From NCBI RefSeq assembly GCF_000332455.1, contig NZ_AOGY02000014.1, forward strand, positions 215,186-279,185: a stretch of 64,000 nt of DNA, written 5' to 3'. The stretch comes from Leptospira vanthielii serovar Holland str. Waz Holland = ATCC 700522. GTDB taxonomy: Bacteria; Spirochaetota; Leptospiria; Leptospirales; Leptospiraceae. Under the pieces are notes generated by a model that searched no databases, had not been told where the DNA came from, and saw only the letters and a program-made list of their open reading frames with translations. Shown here in pieces: positions 44,907 to 54,645 of this stretch. The position numbers were made by a program, and so were the translations under genes. How positions within the stretch are numbered: the first letter of the stretch is position 1; every line of letters begins with the position of its first letter.

Positions 44907-46350
44907 ACCTTTGGATTCGAATCATCATTAGTTTTTTTTTATCTTAAGTATTGGCTTTTATTATTTAATCGATAAAACCGAAGATTCTATACGGCCTCGT
45001 TATATGGAAACTGTAGAGGAGTCGTTAAACGATACAGCTCATATTTTGTCTGCGATAGTGGAAGAAAAATTAGAACAAGATCCTCGTACCTACTTAAAGT
45101 TCCAAGAGACCCTTCATTCCCTATTTTCACCTGTTTTTGAAAATACAAACAAACGTTCTTTTAAAGCAAAGATCTATTCTCTTTTGAAAACCAATACAGA
45201 CATTCAAGTTTATATCACCAATGAAAAAGGAATTGTGATATTTGATTCCGAAGGCTACAGAGAAGGACTCGACTATTCTAAGTTTAACGATGTGTATTTG
45301 ACTCTTCAGGGAAAGTATGGAGCAAGATCAAGTAAACTTCTTGATACTGAAGGGGAAGGTGCTTTGTTTGTTGCCTCTCCCATCCAATACAAAAATCAAA
45401 TCATTGGTGTTCTCACTGTCATTAAACCGAAAACGGGTGTGATTCCCTTTATTGATGAGGCAAAAAGAAAGTTTTGGAGAATTTCTCTCCTTGTTGCTTC
45501 TGCGATTGCCATTTTGTTTAGTGTGCTTGCTTATTTGATCTTTCGACCCATTTTAAGACTTTCACAGTATGTGAGTTCTCTTCGAAAAAAAGAAAAGGTT
45601 GTGTTTCCCAAAATTGGAATTCGTGAGTTGAACGAACTAGGTAAGGAAGTGGATTTACTTGTCGAAGAAATTGAAGGGAAAAAGTATATAGAATCTTATG
45701 TGCAAACTTTGACTCATGAAATCAAAAGTCCACTCTCTTCGATTTTAGCATCAGTTGAACTTTTACAAACCCATCCCAACGAATCGGAACGACTCACCAA
45801 AAATATACAGGAAGAAGCAAAACGAATTCAGAACATCATTGAACAACTGTTAGAGTTATCTTCATTGGAGGGAAAAAAATCGATCTCTTTAGATGATAAA
45901 GTTTTGATTTATGTGTTAGTCGAGGAAGTGCTTTCGAATTTCCAATCCGAATTACAATGGAAATCCATTTTTGTGGTGATTCGTTGTGCAGATACAACTT
46001 GGGAAGTAAAAGGAAACCGAAATTATTTGTATTTAGCCATAAAAAATCTGATCAGAAACTCGATCGATTTCGCGAGCGAAAACAATACCATAAACATAGA
46101 AATTCATAAAGAACCAGACAATTCTATAAAATTATCTGTGATGGACGAAGGTCATAAGATTCCTGATTATGCACTGACCAGGGTCACAGAAAAATTCTAT
46201 TCTTTACCAAGACCAACGAACAACCGCAAAAGTTCTGGTTTGGGACTTAGCATTGTAAACCAAATTGTTGACCTTCATGGTGGTAAGTTGGAGATAAAGA
46301 ACAGGGAACCCCGCGGAGTCACCGTATCTATCCAATTTCCAAAAATTTAA
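44903..46350 (+). pseudogene. creC: CreC-type sensor kinase, frame-interrupted in a T9 tract
   Basis: The ATG at 44903 overlaps the creB stop and starts MNLWIRIIIS, but a T9 run at 44932-44940 leads to TAA a few codons later. One additional T restores a single frame (…SFFFILSIGFYYLIDK…) that runs without a break into the intact 448-codon frame at 45004-46350. That frame holds VYITNEKGIVIFDSEG and DYSKFNDVYLTLQGKYGARS, both hallmarks of CreC, then a kinase with LTHEIKSPLSSI and SSGLGLSIVNQI. So this is a one-base indel in CreC: sequencing error, real mutation or a switchable tract. Translation of the longest intact frame would lack the first membrane helix. Confidence 0.85.
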
Positions 46351-46353
46351 ACC

Positions 46354-46391
46354 CTCACAGAATCCTCACATTCAGAACATAAAAAACTCAC
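46354..46391 (+). promoter_or_regulatory. CreB-like direct repeats upstream of creD
   Basis: CTCAC-AGAATC-CTCAC at 46354-46369: two copies of CTCAC six bases apart, one base different per half from the E. coli Cre tag TTCAC-N6-TTCAC. A third CTCAC lies at 46387-46391, 22 bases after the second, so repeats fall on an 11-base phase. It lies 34 to 71 bases before the creD ATG, the place where CreB is known to act in E. coli. Confidence 0.6.
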
Positions 46392-46424
46392 GATAAAGAT
46401 CTATCCTTTAGATAGGAGATTTTT

Positions 46425-47753
46425 ATGAGTAAACTACAAACATCTGTCAACCTTCGCCTCGCTATCCTTGGTGGAATGGTTTTATTATTTATCATCCCTT
46501 TGGTGATGATTGGTTCTTTAATCGAGGAAAGAAGTGCCGCAAGAAACGAAGTCGTAATCGAAGTGGGCGAAAAATGGGGGACAGAACAAAAGTTAGTTGG
46601 TCCTATTTTGATGGTTCCTTATAATGTAAGAATTCCAAAATCGGGTTCCACAAAGGAAAAGGACAAATGGGACTATATTACCGATTATGCCTATTTTTTA
46701 CCTGAGGATTTGGATTCTGTCGTGGATATGAAAACAGAACTCCGAAAAAGAAGTATTTATGAAATTCCATTATACACAAGTAAGGTGAAGATGACTGGAA
46801 AATTTTCACCAATACAATCCTCTGATTTTCCTATTGATACAACTTATATCTACTGGGATGATGCGAGGTTAATTGTTTCTGTTTCTGATCTGAAGGGACT
46901 TGGAGGAGAAATGAAACTTTCTTGGTCCGGGAAGGATAAAAAGTTTTTACCAGGAACTAGGTCTTCCTATTTACCATCAGGGCTGAATGCCCCCGTTTTT
47001 ATCACAGAAGCCGGCAACTCGATTTCCTTTGAAATCCAAATGGATGTCAAAGGATCCGAAACATTTTCAGTGATTCCCGTTGGAAAAAAATCTAAACTGA
47101 TGATGAGTTCTGATTGGAAAGATCCTTCCTTTAACGGAAACCTTTTACCAAAAGATCGTTCGATTCATGAGAATGGATTTTCTGCCGTTTGGGAGTCATC
47201 TTACTTTGCGAGATCCTATCCCCAAGTAATTCATTCTATGGATGATTCGATTTTAAATTCCATTTTGAATTCTGGGTATGGAGTGAGTTTGGTGATTCCT
47301 GTGGATCATTATTTGAAGATGGAAAGGTCTGTAAAGTATGGACTCCTCTTTATTGTGACTAGTTTTGCTTTGTTTTTTTTGATGGAAGTGTTTGGTGGAG
47401 TTTTGTTACACCCGATCCAATACATCTTAATCGGATCGGCCATGGTATTGTTTTATATTCTGAACCTATCGTTTTCAGAACACTTTGGATTTTTGCCGGC
47501 ATACATTTTGTCGAGTTCGGCAGTAACAGGACTTATTGGATACTATGCGATCAGTGTCTTGAAGAACAAAAGAAAAGGACTCATCACTGCTTTGTATTAT
47601 TTGGGTCTGTATTCTTTTCTTTATGTAATTTTGGCATCCGAAGAACAAGCGTTACTTCTGGGATCTTTGGCCCTCTTTTCCGTTCTTGCAGCCGTGATGC
47701 ATTTCACTCGCAAAGTGGATTGGTATCAGTTTGGGTTAAAGAAAGAAGGTTAG
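46425..47753 (+). CDS. creD: inner-membrane protein CreD
   Basis: Protein of 442 residues. The N-terminal helix (about 13-33) is followed by the CreD signature EERSAARNEVVIEVGEKWGTEQKLVGPILMVPY, then a large periplasmic region and six C-terminal helices (GLLFIVTSFALFFLMEVFGG onward). In E. coli CreD is induced by CreBC and is linked to envelope integrity and beta-lactam response. TAGGAG stands before the ATG. It is separated from creC by 74 bases containing CreB-like repeats, so it may have its own promoter. Confidence 0.88.
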   Translation: MSKLQTSVNLRLAILGGMVLLFIIPLVMIGSLIEERSAARNEVVIEVGEKWGTEQKLVGPILMVPYNVRIPKSGSTKEKDKWDYITDYAYFLPEDLDSVVDMKTELRKRSIYEIPLYTSKVKMTGKFSPIQSSDFPIDTTYIYWDDARLIVSVSDLKGLGGEMKLSWSGKDKKFLPGTRSSYLPSGLNAPVFITEAGNSISFEIQMDVKGSETFSVIPVGKKSKLMMSSDWKDPSFNGNLLPKDRSIHENGFSAVWESSYFARSYPQVIHSMDDSILNSILNSGYGVSLVIPVDHYLKMERSVKYGLLFIVTSFALFFLMEVFGGVLLHPIQYILIGSAMVLFYILNLSFSEHFGFLPAYILSSSAVTGLIGYYAISVLKNKRKGLITALYYLGLYSFLYVILASEEQALLLGSLALFSVLAAVMHFTRKVDWYQFGLKKEG

Positions 47754-47804
47754 GAAGGGATTGTAAATTGAAAATGCCAAAATAAAAAATAATTAGAAAT
47801 AAAA

Positions 47805-47840
47805 AAGACCTAACAGGAATGAGGTTCTCTGTTAGGTCTT
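47805..47840. terminator. bidirectional Rho-independent terminator
   Basis: Arms AAGACCTAACAG and CTGTTAGGTCTT are perfectly complementary over 12 bases with a 12-base loop. An A-run precedes it and TTTA follows, so it can stop transcription from creD on the plus strand and from the TRL-like genes on the minus strand. It lies between creD and the first lipoprotein. Confidence 0.88.
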
Positions 47841-47887
47841 TAACTTACTAGCCGAAGCCAAAGTTAGTTTTTGTAATCAGAAGGAGA

Positions 47888-48220
47888 TTACTCTCCCCAA
47901 ACTACCACACATTCTTTGTAAAAGAGTCCGAAAAGAATATACAAGGAATCTCTATCAACCAATGCAATTTTTTTGATGCCACCGTTTTTTGCTGCATCTG
48001 CAATTGAATGTCCAGCTCCATAAAAGAGATAGTTAGCAGGGAAAAACGAAAAACTGCAGGACTTTCCAGACTTCTCTACCTTAGCAGATGTTAAAGCATT
48101 TCCTGTAACATCTGCAGTAACGTGCTGGTCGGTCGATGTGACAAGAACACCAGGAATTGGAGCAGTCAAACAGTTTGTAAAAAATGCCAAACTAATAATT
48201 GAAAGTAAAATGTATTTCAT
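47888..48220 (-). CDS. TRL-like family lipoprotein
   Basis: Product of 110 residues with a lipoprotein signal MKYILLSIISLAFFTNC (Cys17). The mature domain has the TRL-like pattern: a Cys (GKSCSFSFF), an aromatic hairpin, ADAAKNGGIKKIALVDRDSLYIL and a C-terminal Cys (KECVVVWGE). The TRL family is named from a tRNA-linked locus; its function is unknown, but members are small exported lipoproteins. Third of three tandem paralogues; it starts two bases after the previous gene. Confidence 0.8.
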   Translation of the reverse strand: MKYILLSIISLAFFTNCLTAPIPGVLVTSTDQHVTADVTGNALTSAKVEKSGKSCSFSFFPANYLFYGAGHSIADAAKNGGIKKIALVDRDSLYILFGLFYKECVVVWGE

Positions 48221-48222
48221 GA

Positions 48223-48540
48223 TTATTCTCCAGATACAAGTGTACAGTAGTTACGGAATAAACCGGTCAAAATGGAAAGTGACGAATGGTCGATGGTTGC
48301 AATTTTGCTGATTCCGTTTTTGTTAGCAACAGAACCTGCACCCGCATCACCCACGTTAATAAGATATAACAAAGTGAATTGGCATCCTTTTGCTTCTTTA
48401 GTCGCCTTCACATTGTTTTCTGGATTAAAAGTTCCAGCAAATTTTGTAGAGGAATAAACAAACCCGTGTGTCGGGCCAACAGCACAATTTGCGAATAAAA
48501 ATACAGATAGAAGAGAAATAAATACTAATTTCATTTTCAT
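48223..48540 (-). CDS. TRL-like family lipoprotein
   Basis: About 105 residues. A lipoprotein signal MKMKLVFISLLSVFLFANC is followed by the TRL-like domain: KGCQFTLLYLINVGDAGAG, NKNGISKIATIDHSSLSIL and a C-terminal NYCTLVSGE. The frame extends upstream to 48621 but ATG 48540 is preceded by GGAG (GGAGTAACCCA) and gives the conventional signal, so it was chosen. It is the middle of the three tandem copies; the three are clearly duplicated but diverged. Confidence 0.8.
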   Translation of the reverse strand: MKMKLVFISLLSVFLFANCAVGPTHGFVYSSTKFAGTFNPENNVKATKEAKGCQFTLLYLINVGDAGAGSVANKNGISKIATIDHSSLSILTGLFRNYCTLVSGE

Positions 48541-48553
48541 TGGGTTACTCCGA

Positions 48554-48943
48554 TTATGATCCTTTAACAATTGTACATACTCTATGGTATACAAAACCAG
48601 CAAGGATACCAAGCTGCTCATAATCTACAAAGGCAACTTTCGTAATGTTTGCAGATTTTTTAGCGGATTCAATAGAAGAATCTCCAAAAGAAATCAAATA
48701 CAAAATGGCGTGGTTACAACCGCGACCTTCAGACGATGCATCTGCATTGATTCCGATAGGGCCAGGTACATTTGATTTGTGGAATAACAAACCACCTTTA
48801 TAATATGAACCAATGGTTGCGTATTCCCTAGTAGGGTTTGTGTTTACACTTGGAAAGTACAATGCGTGGAGTGAGCCACCTGTACAGTTTTGCGTAAATA
48901 GTATGATTGTGAGTGAGATTGCAAAAAAAATGCTCTTTTTCAC
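48554..48943 (-). CDS. TRL-like family lipoprotein
   Basis: About 129 residues. Signal (KKSIFFAISLTIILFTQNC) then a TRL-like domain: GRGCNHAILYLISFGDSSIESAKK, NITKVAFVDYEQLGIL, and HRVCTIVKGS at the C-terminus. The open frame goes up to 48970, but GTG 48943 sits five bases after AGGAGG, so it was chosen. First of the three tandem genes and the least like the other two in its N-terminal region. Confidence 0.8.
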   Translation of the reverse strand: MKKSIFFAISLTIILFTQNCTGGSLHALYFPSVNTNPTREYATIGSYYKGGLLFHKSNVPGPIGINADASSEGRGCNHAILYLISFGDSSIESAKKSANITKVAFVDYEQLGILAGFVYHRVCTIVKGS

Positions 48944-49433
48944 ATGATCCTCCTGATTAATTTTTACCAAACATATTTGTTCTACAGTTATATGTCAATC
49001 GAGTTGAAAGATTTATTGTAAATACTAACAGAGAATTAGTGACCTTGTAGTGAAAAACCAGTATTTTAAATTATATGTTTTTCTATTGGGTAAACCAACC
49101 TTATCAATGTCTTGTGAAAGATGAATTATTACATCAATTTGCTTTTTTTTTTAAATGTAAATTTAGATCTCTAAAATGATTCACAATTAATAAACCGACC
49201 CTCGTTTGAGGGGGACGGATGGGGCACCTCGATTCTTTCGAAGGGTTCTAATCGGATTCTGTAGATATCGAAGAAAAAATTTGTAATTCTTGGCCATCTG
49301 GTTCGTCTCATTTATGTGAACTAAGTTCAAATTTTATTCATGCTTTCGGTGGGTCTGGGGACGTTTCTTGCCAAGTGGCCCCATTCCTAAAGTATGGTAC
49401 TTAAATCAAACTACGTCATAAAGAAGGTTCTGT
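48944..49433. other. 490-base intergenic region, no gene seen
   Basis: No supported gene on either strand. It contains the divergent upstream regions of the TRL operon (AGGAGG before 48943) and of the chemoreceptor (AAGAAGG at 49421-49427). A CCCTC/GAGGG hairpin occurs near 49199-49213, followed by GGGGCACCTCGA, which resembles the edge of the dispersed repeat family but is too short to count as a copy. Confidence 0.5.
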
Positions 49434-50987
49434 TTGTTCGCTAAATTTTTTGCCCCCAATAAGGTGATGACAATTTCCGATGATCTATTCACGGAAGTTA
49501 TGTTACGAAACAACAAACGTATGTTCTTGTCGTTTCTTTCGATTCTTGCTCTTGCGAACGTGGCAACACTTTCGATCAAAGTGGCTGGAAAAGGTTCGGA
49601 TTACCTCACTTATCAAAGTATTCTAATCGAATTTCTTTTAGCTACTTCGATACTGATTGTTGGTTTTTTACTTTCTACAAAATTAAAAACCCATTGGTCG
49701 TCTAGTTATATTTCCATCACCGGCGTAACTTTATGTTTACTTGTGTTTCAATACGTAATTTACGGAGCCACAGAACTTTCGGCAACGTTTTATATTTCGT
49801 TTGTCCTAAGTGTGTTGTGCTTCAATCGAAATGCATCCATATACAATTTTATTCTGATTATAGTTTCTGAAATTGTTTTGTTTTTGTTACGACCAGAACT
49901 CATACCTGGTGGTCCGAAAAGTAATATCATCGTAAGGTTTTTGATTTTTGTTTGGGTAGGGATTGGTGCGACAGTTGGGGCAACTGCTACAAGAACTCTT
50001 CTTAACTTAGCTGTAGAAAAACAAAAAGAAGCAAAGAAGGCTTTAGACAATATATTGAATGTGGCTAAAACCATTCTTCATACAATTGATGTCATGAAAC
50101 AGCAGATCAAAAATCAAGATACCATTTCGGATGAATTAAAACAAATTTCTGAACACCAAGCATCCTCTCTTTCGGAAATATCTACTTCCTTAAGAGAGTT
50201 ATCTTCAAAAGCAGACTCAAATAATAAAATCGCCAAATCCTTGTATAACGAATCAGAAGTATCGATTCAATCTGTAAATGATCTAAAAACAATCAACGAA
50301 ACTGTCCAAACAGGTACAGGAAGAATTTATAAAAATTTAGATGTGGTTATGGGTTATTCAAATGATACATCAGAACACATCCATCTCTCAATCAATAAGT
50401 TCAATATCCTCCAAGAAAAAAGTACAGAAATTTCAGATTTTGTCTCTGTCATCAATGACATAGCTGACAAAGTAAACTTGTTATCTTTAAATGCTGCCAT
50501 TGAAGCGGCAAGAGCAGGGGAACATGGCCGGGGATTTGCTGTGGTTGCTGAAGAGATTTCAAAGTTAGCAGATGCAACCACAAGGAACTCAAAAGAAATT
50601 TCAAAGATCATTCAAGAGAATCTTTCTCTCATTGGTGAGAGTAGTGAACTTATCAACAAGTCCTCTGATCTTATGGGAAAATTGGACACCGCAATTGGAA
50701 TCATCAAAAATGAAATCACAGGTGTTGGTTCCAAAATTGTGGAAATTGACAAAGCGATTGAGACCATCGACAACCTAAACACCAGGATTTACGAAACCAG
50801 TAAAACCATCGAAAACTCTACGAATTTCCAAAAGATCGCAACGGAAGAGTCAACAAAAATCACCGCAAACATTTCGGAATATGCAACCAACATAGTCGAA
50901 ATTTCCAAACAAATTTCAGAAAGTAGTAAATCCACGGGAGGGATCATTGTTCAGTTGGATTCGATGGCGAAAGGGATGACGAATTAA
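49434..50987 (+). CDS. methyl-accepting chemotaxis protein with polytopic N-terminus
   Basis: Receptor of 517 residues. About six N-terminal helices (residues 30-185) replace a periplasmic sensor, so the signal is sensed within or near the membrane. The signalling hairpin [36 protein letters not shown] is intact. There is no obvious HAMP. A TTG start at 49434 has AAGAAGG six bases before; ATG 49467 is the alternative. What it senses is unknown; a respiratory or membrane-energy signal is possible. Confidence 0.88.
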   Translation: MFAKFFAPNKVMTISDDLFTEVMLRNNKRMFLSFLSILALANVATLSIKVAGKGSDYLTYQSILIEFLLATSILIVGFLLSTKLKTHWSSSYISITGVTLCLLVFQYVIYGATELSATFYISFVLSVLCFNRNASIYNFILIIVSEIVLFLLRPELIPGGPKSNIIVRFLIFVWVGIGATVGATATRTLLNLAVEKQKEAKKALDNILNVAKTILHTIDVMKQQIKNQDTISDELKQISEHQASSLSEISTSLRELSSKADSNNKIAKSLYNESEVSIQSVNDLKTINETVQTGTGRIYKNLDVVMGYSNDTSEHIHLSINKFNILQEKSTEISDFVSVINDIADKVNLLSLNAAIEAARAGEHGRGFAVVAEEISKLADATTRNSKEISKIIQENLSLIGESSELINKSSDLMGKLDTAIGIIKNEITGVGSKIVEIDKAIETIDNLNTRIYETSKTIENSTNFQKIATEESTKITANISEYATNIVEISKQISESSKSTGGIIVQLDSMAKGMTN

Positions 50988-51132
50988 CGATCCATTTGCT
51001 AAATTCCTCGCTCTGGAAACCAAACTATGTCGTAAGACTCTATCGTTAGAAAAAGTGAGTGGAAACTCATTTCCTGGTTGACCGATTCTTTTACGTACGT
51101 ATTGTCCATGGGTTGTGTACGCTCACACGCCT

Positions 51133-52656
51133 ATGAACCGAAATCTTAACCTTGTTCTTTTTTCCTTTGTCGTTTGGTTGATCATTGCCGTTCCGACTTC
51201 TCTCTCTGCACAGGAATACGTTCCCAGTGCTGGTTGTGAAAAAGATCCTCCGCCGAAAAATCTTCCCTTTCCTATGGATGAGAGCAAACAACTTTGCAAA
51301 AAGGACATAGAGGATAAAAAAGAAAGTTGGTATCCGACAGGTTTGCCGCTGATCAACTCTGATCCCAACGAAGGTATTGGGTATGGGGCTCGTGCTTATA
51401 TCTACGAGAACGGAAAAAAAACAGACCCGCTTTTTTATTATACACCGTATCGCATGCGTGTGTTTGCTCAATACTTCAATACAAACAAAAATGCCCAATA
51501 CCACCAAGTAAGTTTGGACATGCCTTTCATTGCAGACACACAATGGAGACTACGAGCTGACTTATTTTTGACCATCACTCCTACTACACTCTACTTTGGT
51601 ATTGGTGAAGAAAGTATGAAACCTTTATCTTATTTGGATAGAAACCAACAAGATGGAAGGCATATTGTAAACGCAAGTTATATGGATCAGGAAAATAACC
51701 TGGCGTATTACCGGCCAGGAACTAGTTCCGATCCCATAAGTTTTGGAGGAAAATCCTATTCAGGATTTCCACAAACTCCAGGTTATGTTGTCACTGATAA
51801 AATGTACAACCGTTATGTGATAGAAACTCCAATGGCAACCACAAGTACAGAACGTTCCTTTGTCGGTGGAACAGTCAGGCTTGTGGCGGGTTTGAAATTT
51901 TCTAATAATATTGTCAGAACCTATGATGGTAAGTTGGCCCGCGGTGTAGATCCTATCCTCGGTGGTGAACACACGGCAGATGTTCCAAATGCTAAAACAA
52001 GACTTACAGAAGATTATGAAAGTAAAAAGATAATAGGGTATAATGGTGGTTATGTGAATGCTCTTCGTGTTGGTCTCGTCTACGACACAAGAGATTTTGA
52101 ACCCGATCCAAACTCAGGAATTTTTGCGGAAGCAACTTATGAAAAACATACAAAGTCCATTGGGTCAGATTACGATTATCAAAAATACTTTGCTCAAACA
52201 AAACTATTTTGGAGTCCGTTCCCAAAGGTATTCGATAAGTTAGTCATCGCCAATCGATTTGGCTTGGGTGTGACAGATGGGGAAGCACCATTTTATGAAT
52301 ATAGAAATATGTGGGGAACAGAAGGTCTTGTTGGGGGACTAGGAGGCCTTCGAACCATTCGAGGTTTCAAACAGGATCGATTTGTGGGTCGTGCTATGGG
52401 TTGGGGGAACACAGAAGTTCGTTGGAAATTTGCAGAAGCTAAATTTGGGTCTGAGTTTTTTGCCTTCAACTTAGTTCCTTTTTTCGATTACGGTCGTGTA
52501 TGGGACGACGAACATAAATTAGGTTGGAAAGGTTATGCGTATTCTCGAGGTATTGGTTTACGTATTGCCTGGAACCAAGCAACCATCATCATGATCGATT
52601 ATGCAAAATCTAGAGAAGACGAACAACTTTTTGTGAATTTTAGCCACGTATTTTAA
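51133..52656 (+). CDS. BamA/Omp85-like outer-membrane protein
   Basis: Product of 507 residues with a signal peptide ([28 protein letters not shown]). The C-terminal two thirds is a surface antigen (D15) barrel, with blocks [19 protein letters not shown] and [19 protein letters not shown] (the RGF motif region), ending [15 protein letters not shown] repeats appear absent or reduced. A GTG at 51115 is a possible earlier start, but ATG 51133 gives the natural signal. Outer-membrane protein of unknown specific function. Confidence 0.82.
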   Translation: MNRNLNLVLFSFVVWLIIAVPTSLSAQEYVPSAGCEKDPPPKNLPFPMDESKQLCKKDIEDKKESWYPTGLPLINSDPNEGIGYGARAYIYENGKKTDPLFYYTPYRMRVFAQYFNTNKNAQYHQVSLDMPFIADTQWRLRADLFLTITPTTLYFGIGEESMKPLSYLDRNQQDGRHIVNASYMDQENNLAYYRPGTSSDPISFGGKSYSGFPQTPGYVVTDKMYNRYVIETPMATTSTERSFVGGTVRLVAGLKFSNNIVRTYDGKLARGVDPILGGEHTADVPNAKTRLTEDYESKKIIGYNGGYVNALRVGLVYDTRDFEPDPNSGIFAEATYEKHTKSIGSDYDYQKYFAQTKLFWSPFPKVFDKLVIANRFGLGVTDGEAPFYEYRNMWGTEGLVGGLGGLRTIRGFKQDRFVGRAMGWGNTEVRWKFAEAKFGSEFFAFNLVPFFDYGRVWDDEHKLGWKGYAYSRGIGLRIAWNQATIIMIDYAKSREDEQLFVNFSHVF

Positions 52657-52685
52657 AACGTTTAGTTCTTTCCTTCTGATGGTTT

Positions 52686-53498
52686 TTATTTTGATTCAAA
52701 TATCGTTTTTAAATATTCCTCGGGGCTTAGTCCAATTGTATTTTTAAAATCCTTTATAAAATGTGCCTGGTCATAATATCCCAGTTCGAGGGCCATCTCT
52801 GCATAAGGAATTGTTTTTTCCTTCTCCATTCGTTCTGCTACTTCTTGAATTCGAAATCGTTGGATCACCCATTTGGGACTGACTCCTACATACTCTCGAA
52901 ACAGTCTTTGTAAACTACGAAGGTTGATAGAAAATAGTTTTGAAATTTGATCCACTGATTGGATAGTTCTATCTTCTTTCATTTTATCGATCATGGTATT
53001 GATTAAAGGAATTTTAGGATCACGTTCTGGAAGGATTTTTTCTAACCAAGTTTCAATGATATTGATTCTACTCTCTTCATCTTCTTTCTGAAAGATTGTT
53101 TTTTCGAGCGAAAGAATATTTTCTTTTGTAAATTCGGAAATAGGAATCGTTTTGTCTGTGAGGATAGATATATTTTTTTGAAAGAAGGGATAAAAACCCC
53201 CAGGCCGGAATTTGATTCCAAACACAGAACCTTTACCTTCCAAAAGAGTAGAAAACCTACCCTTGGTGACTCCAAAAATTTTGGAATTTCCTTTTTCAAA
53301 GACAATGTGTACGCTTGGATAAGGAAGAGTTTCTGCAAGATAAGGTTCTTTACCTGTCAAATCCCAACTAACAGTCCAATAGTGTTCAATAAAATAATCT
53401 AGTTTTGTATTGGCAAAAAAACGGTTGTGTTCTGTCGTCAAATTGGCTTTGGTTTGGCGTAAAACTCCTCTTGTTGGTATTCCTTTTTCTTTCGCCAT
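52686..53498 (-). CDS. AraC-family transcriptional regulator
   Basis: Regulator of 270 residues. A ligand-binding N-terminal domain (FIEHYWTVSWDLTGKEPYLAETLPYPSVHIVFE) is followed by two helix-turn-helix motifs, the first in SVDQISKLFSINLRSLQRLFREYVGVSPKWVIQ and the second around PYAEMALELGYYDQAHFIKDFKNTIGLSPEEY. It is divergent from the two SRPBCC genes, a common arrangement when an AraC regulator controls adjacent genes. The effector is unknown. Confidence 0.9.
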   Translation of the reverse strand: MAKEKGIPTRGVLRQTKANLTTEHNRFFANTKLDYFIEHYWTVSWDLTGKEPYLAETLPYPSVHIVFEKGNSKIFGVTKGRFSTLLEGKGSVFGIKFRPGGFYPFFQKNISILTDKTIPISEFTKENILSLEKTIFQKEDEESRINIIETWLEKILPERDPKIPLINTMIDKMKEDRTIQSVDQISKLFSINLRSLQRLFREYVGVSPKWVIQRFRIQEVAERMEKEKTIPYAEMALELGYYDQAHFIKDFKNTIGLSPEEYLKTIFESK

Positions 53499-53576
53499 AC
53501 CACTTATTTATAGTTTTGTCGTGTTTTTACAATCCAAAACTTTGAATCTCTGGTAACTTAAATCCAGAGGTTACCA

Positions 53577-54029
53577 ATGAATACGACAAATCAAATGAAT
53601 CATAATCTAAGTTTAAATCTTACAAAAACCATTCGATCTAATCCAGAACGTGTTTGGGAAATTCTTACAACACCCAAATATATCAAAGAGTATTTATACG
53701 GATCCGATGCCATTTCTGAATGGAAGGAGGGATCTTCCCTGGTTTTTCAAGGAGTTTGGGAAGGAACACCATACAATGAAAAAGGAACGATACTTTCCTT
53801 CCAACCACCCCATACATTTACGTATTCCTATTTTAGTGCTTTTTTTGCTTTGCCTGACAGACCGGAAAACTATTCCATCATTGAAAACAAGCTAACATTT
53901 GCAGACGGACTTGTAACCATCCACTTAACCCAAACTGGATTTACCGCAGAGGACAGACGGGACCATTCTATTGAGAGTTGGAACCAATGTTTGGATATCG
54001 TAAAAGGGATTGCAGAGAACTTAAATTAG
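53577..54029 (+). CDS. SRPBCC/AHSA1-type domain protein
   Basis: Product of 150 residues with the helix-grip fold: LTKTIRSNPERVWEILTTPKYIKEYLYG, SEWKEGSSLVFQG and VTIHLTQTGF are typical blocks, with a long C-terminal helix. This fold binds hydrophobic ligands. Divergent from the AraC gene, with a 79-base gap, and followed 61 bases later by a second SRPBCC gene. Role unknown; members often act in stress or polyketide-like chemistry. Confidence 0.88.
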   Translation: MNTTNQMNHNLSLNLTKTIRSNPERVWEILTTPKYIKEYLYGSDAISEWKEGSSLVFQGVWEGTPYNEKGTILSFQPPHTFTYSYFSAFFALPDRPENYSIIENKLTFADGLVTIHLTQTGFTAEDRRDHSIESWNQCLDIVKGIAENLN

Positions 54030-54090
54030 CATCTAGGTGATACAGAAAATGAATTGCAACTGAAATGGGAAGTAGTTAAATTTTCCCGAC

Positions 54091-54507
54091 ATGGACTCCA
54101 ATCAAATCATTATTCAATCCACGATCAGCGCTGACACTAAAAAAGTATGGGACTACTATACCAATCCTATACACATCATCCATTGGAACTTTGCCTCTGA
54201 CGATTGGCAATGTCCCTGGGCCAAAAATGATTTGCGAGTCGGAGGTAAATACAGTGCAAGAATGGAAGCCAAGGATGGAAGTTTTGGTTTTGAGTTTGAA
54301 GCAATCTATGACAGCATTATAGATCAAAAGTCATTTACCTATACAATGGAAGATGGCAGGAAAGCCTCTGTTGACTTAGAACCTTCGGGTAACAAAACAC
54401 AGGTGACTGTAAGTTTTGATGCGGAGAAAGAAAATCCGGTGGAGATGCAAAGGGGAGGGTGGCAAGCCATATTGGATAACTTTAAAAAGTATGTGGAAAC
54501 CAACTGA
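54091..54507 (+). CDS. SRPBCC/AHSA1-type domain protein
   Basis: Product of 138 residues with the same fold as its neighbour but a different sequence: ISADTKKVWDYYTNPIHIIHWNFASDDWQCPWA, GKYSARMEAKDGSFGFEFEA and GGWQAILDNFKKYVETN. It belongs to the YndB-like subgroup. Same strand and close behind the 53577 gene; both may answer to the AraC regulator. Confidence 0.88.
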   Translation: MDSNQIIIQSTISADTKKVWDYYTNPIHIIHWNFASDDWQCPWAKNDLRVGGKYSARMEAKDGSFGFEFEAIYDSIIDQKSFTYTMEDGRKASVDLEPSGNKTQVTVSFDAEKENPVEMQRGGWQAILDNFKKYVETN

Positions 54508-54536
54508 AAATCCCTATGGACGGCAGTTTGGGGGTC

Positions 54537-54555
54537 GGAATCGCCGAGGCGATCC
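54537..54555 (+). other. GC-rich stem-loop after the SRPBCC gene
   Basis: ATCGCC-GA-GGCGAT, six-base arms with flanking GG/CC pairs, lies 30 bases past the 54091-54507 stop. There is no following T-run, so it is not a standard terminator; it may be an attenuator or a fragment of a dispersed repeat. Confidence 0.4.
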
Positions 54556-54645
54556 AACTTTATATTGAAAAATAAATCCGTTTCTTATCGAAGTAGATTT
54601 GGTTTTATAACTTTTTCTAATGTTTTTTCTCGTCTTTAAGATTGT

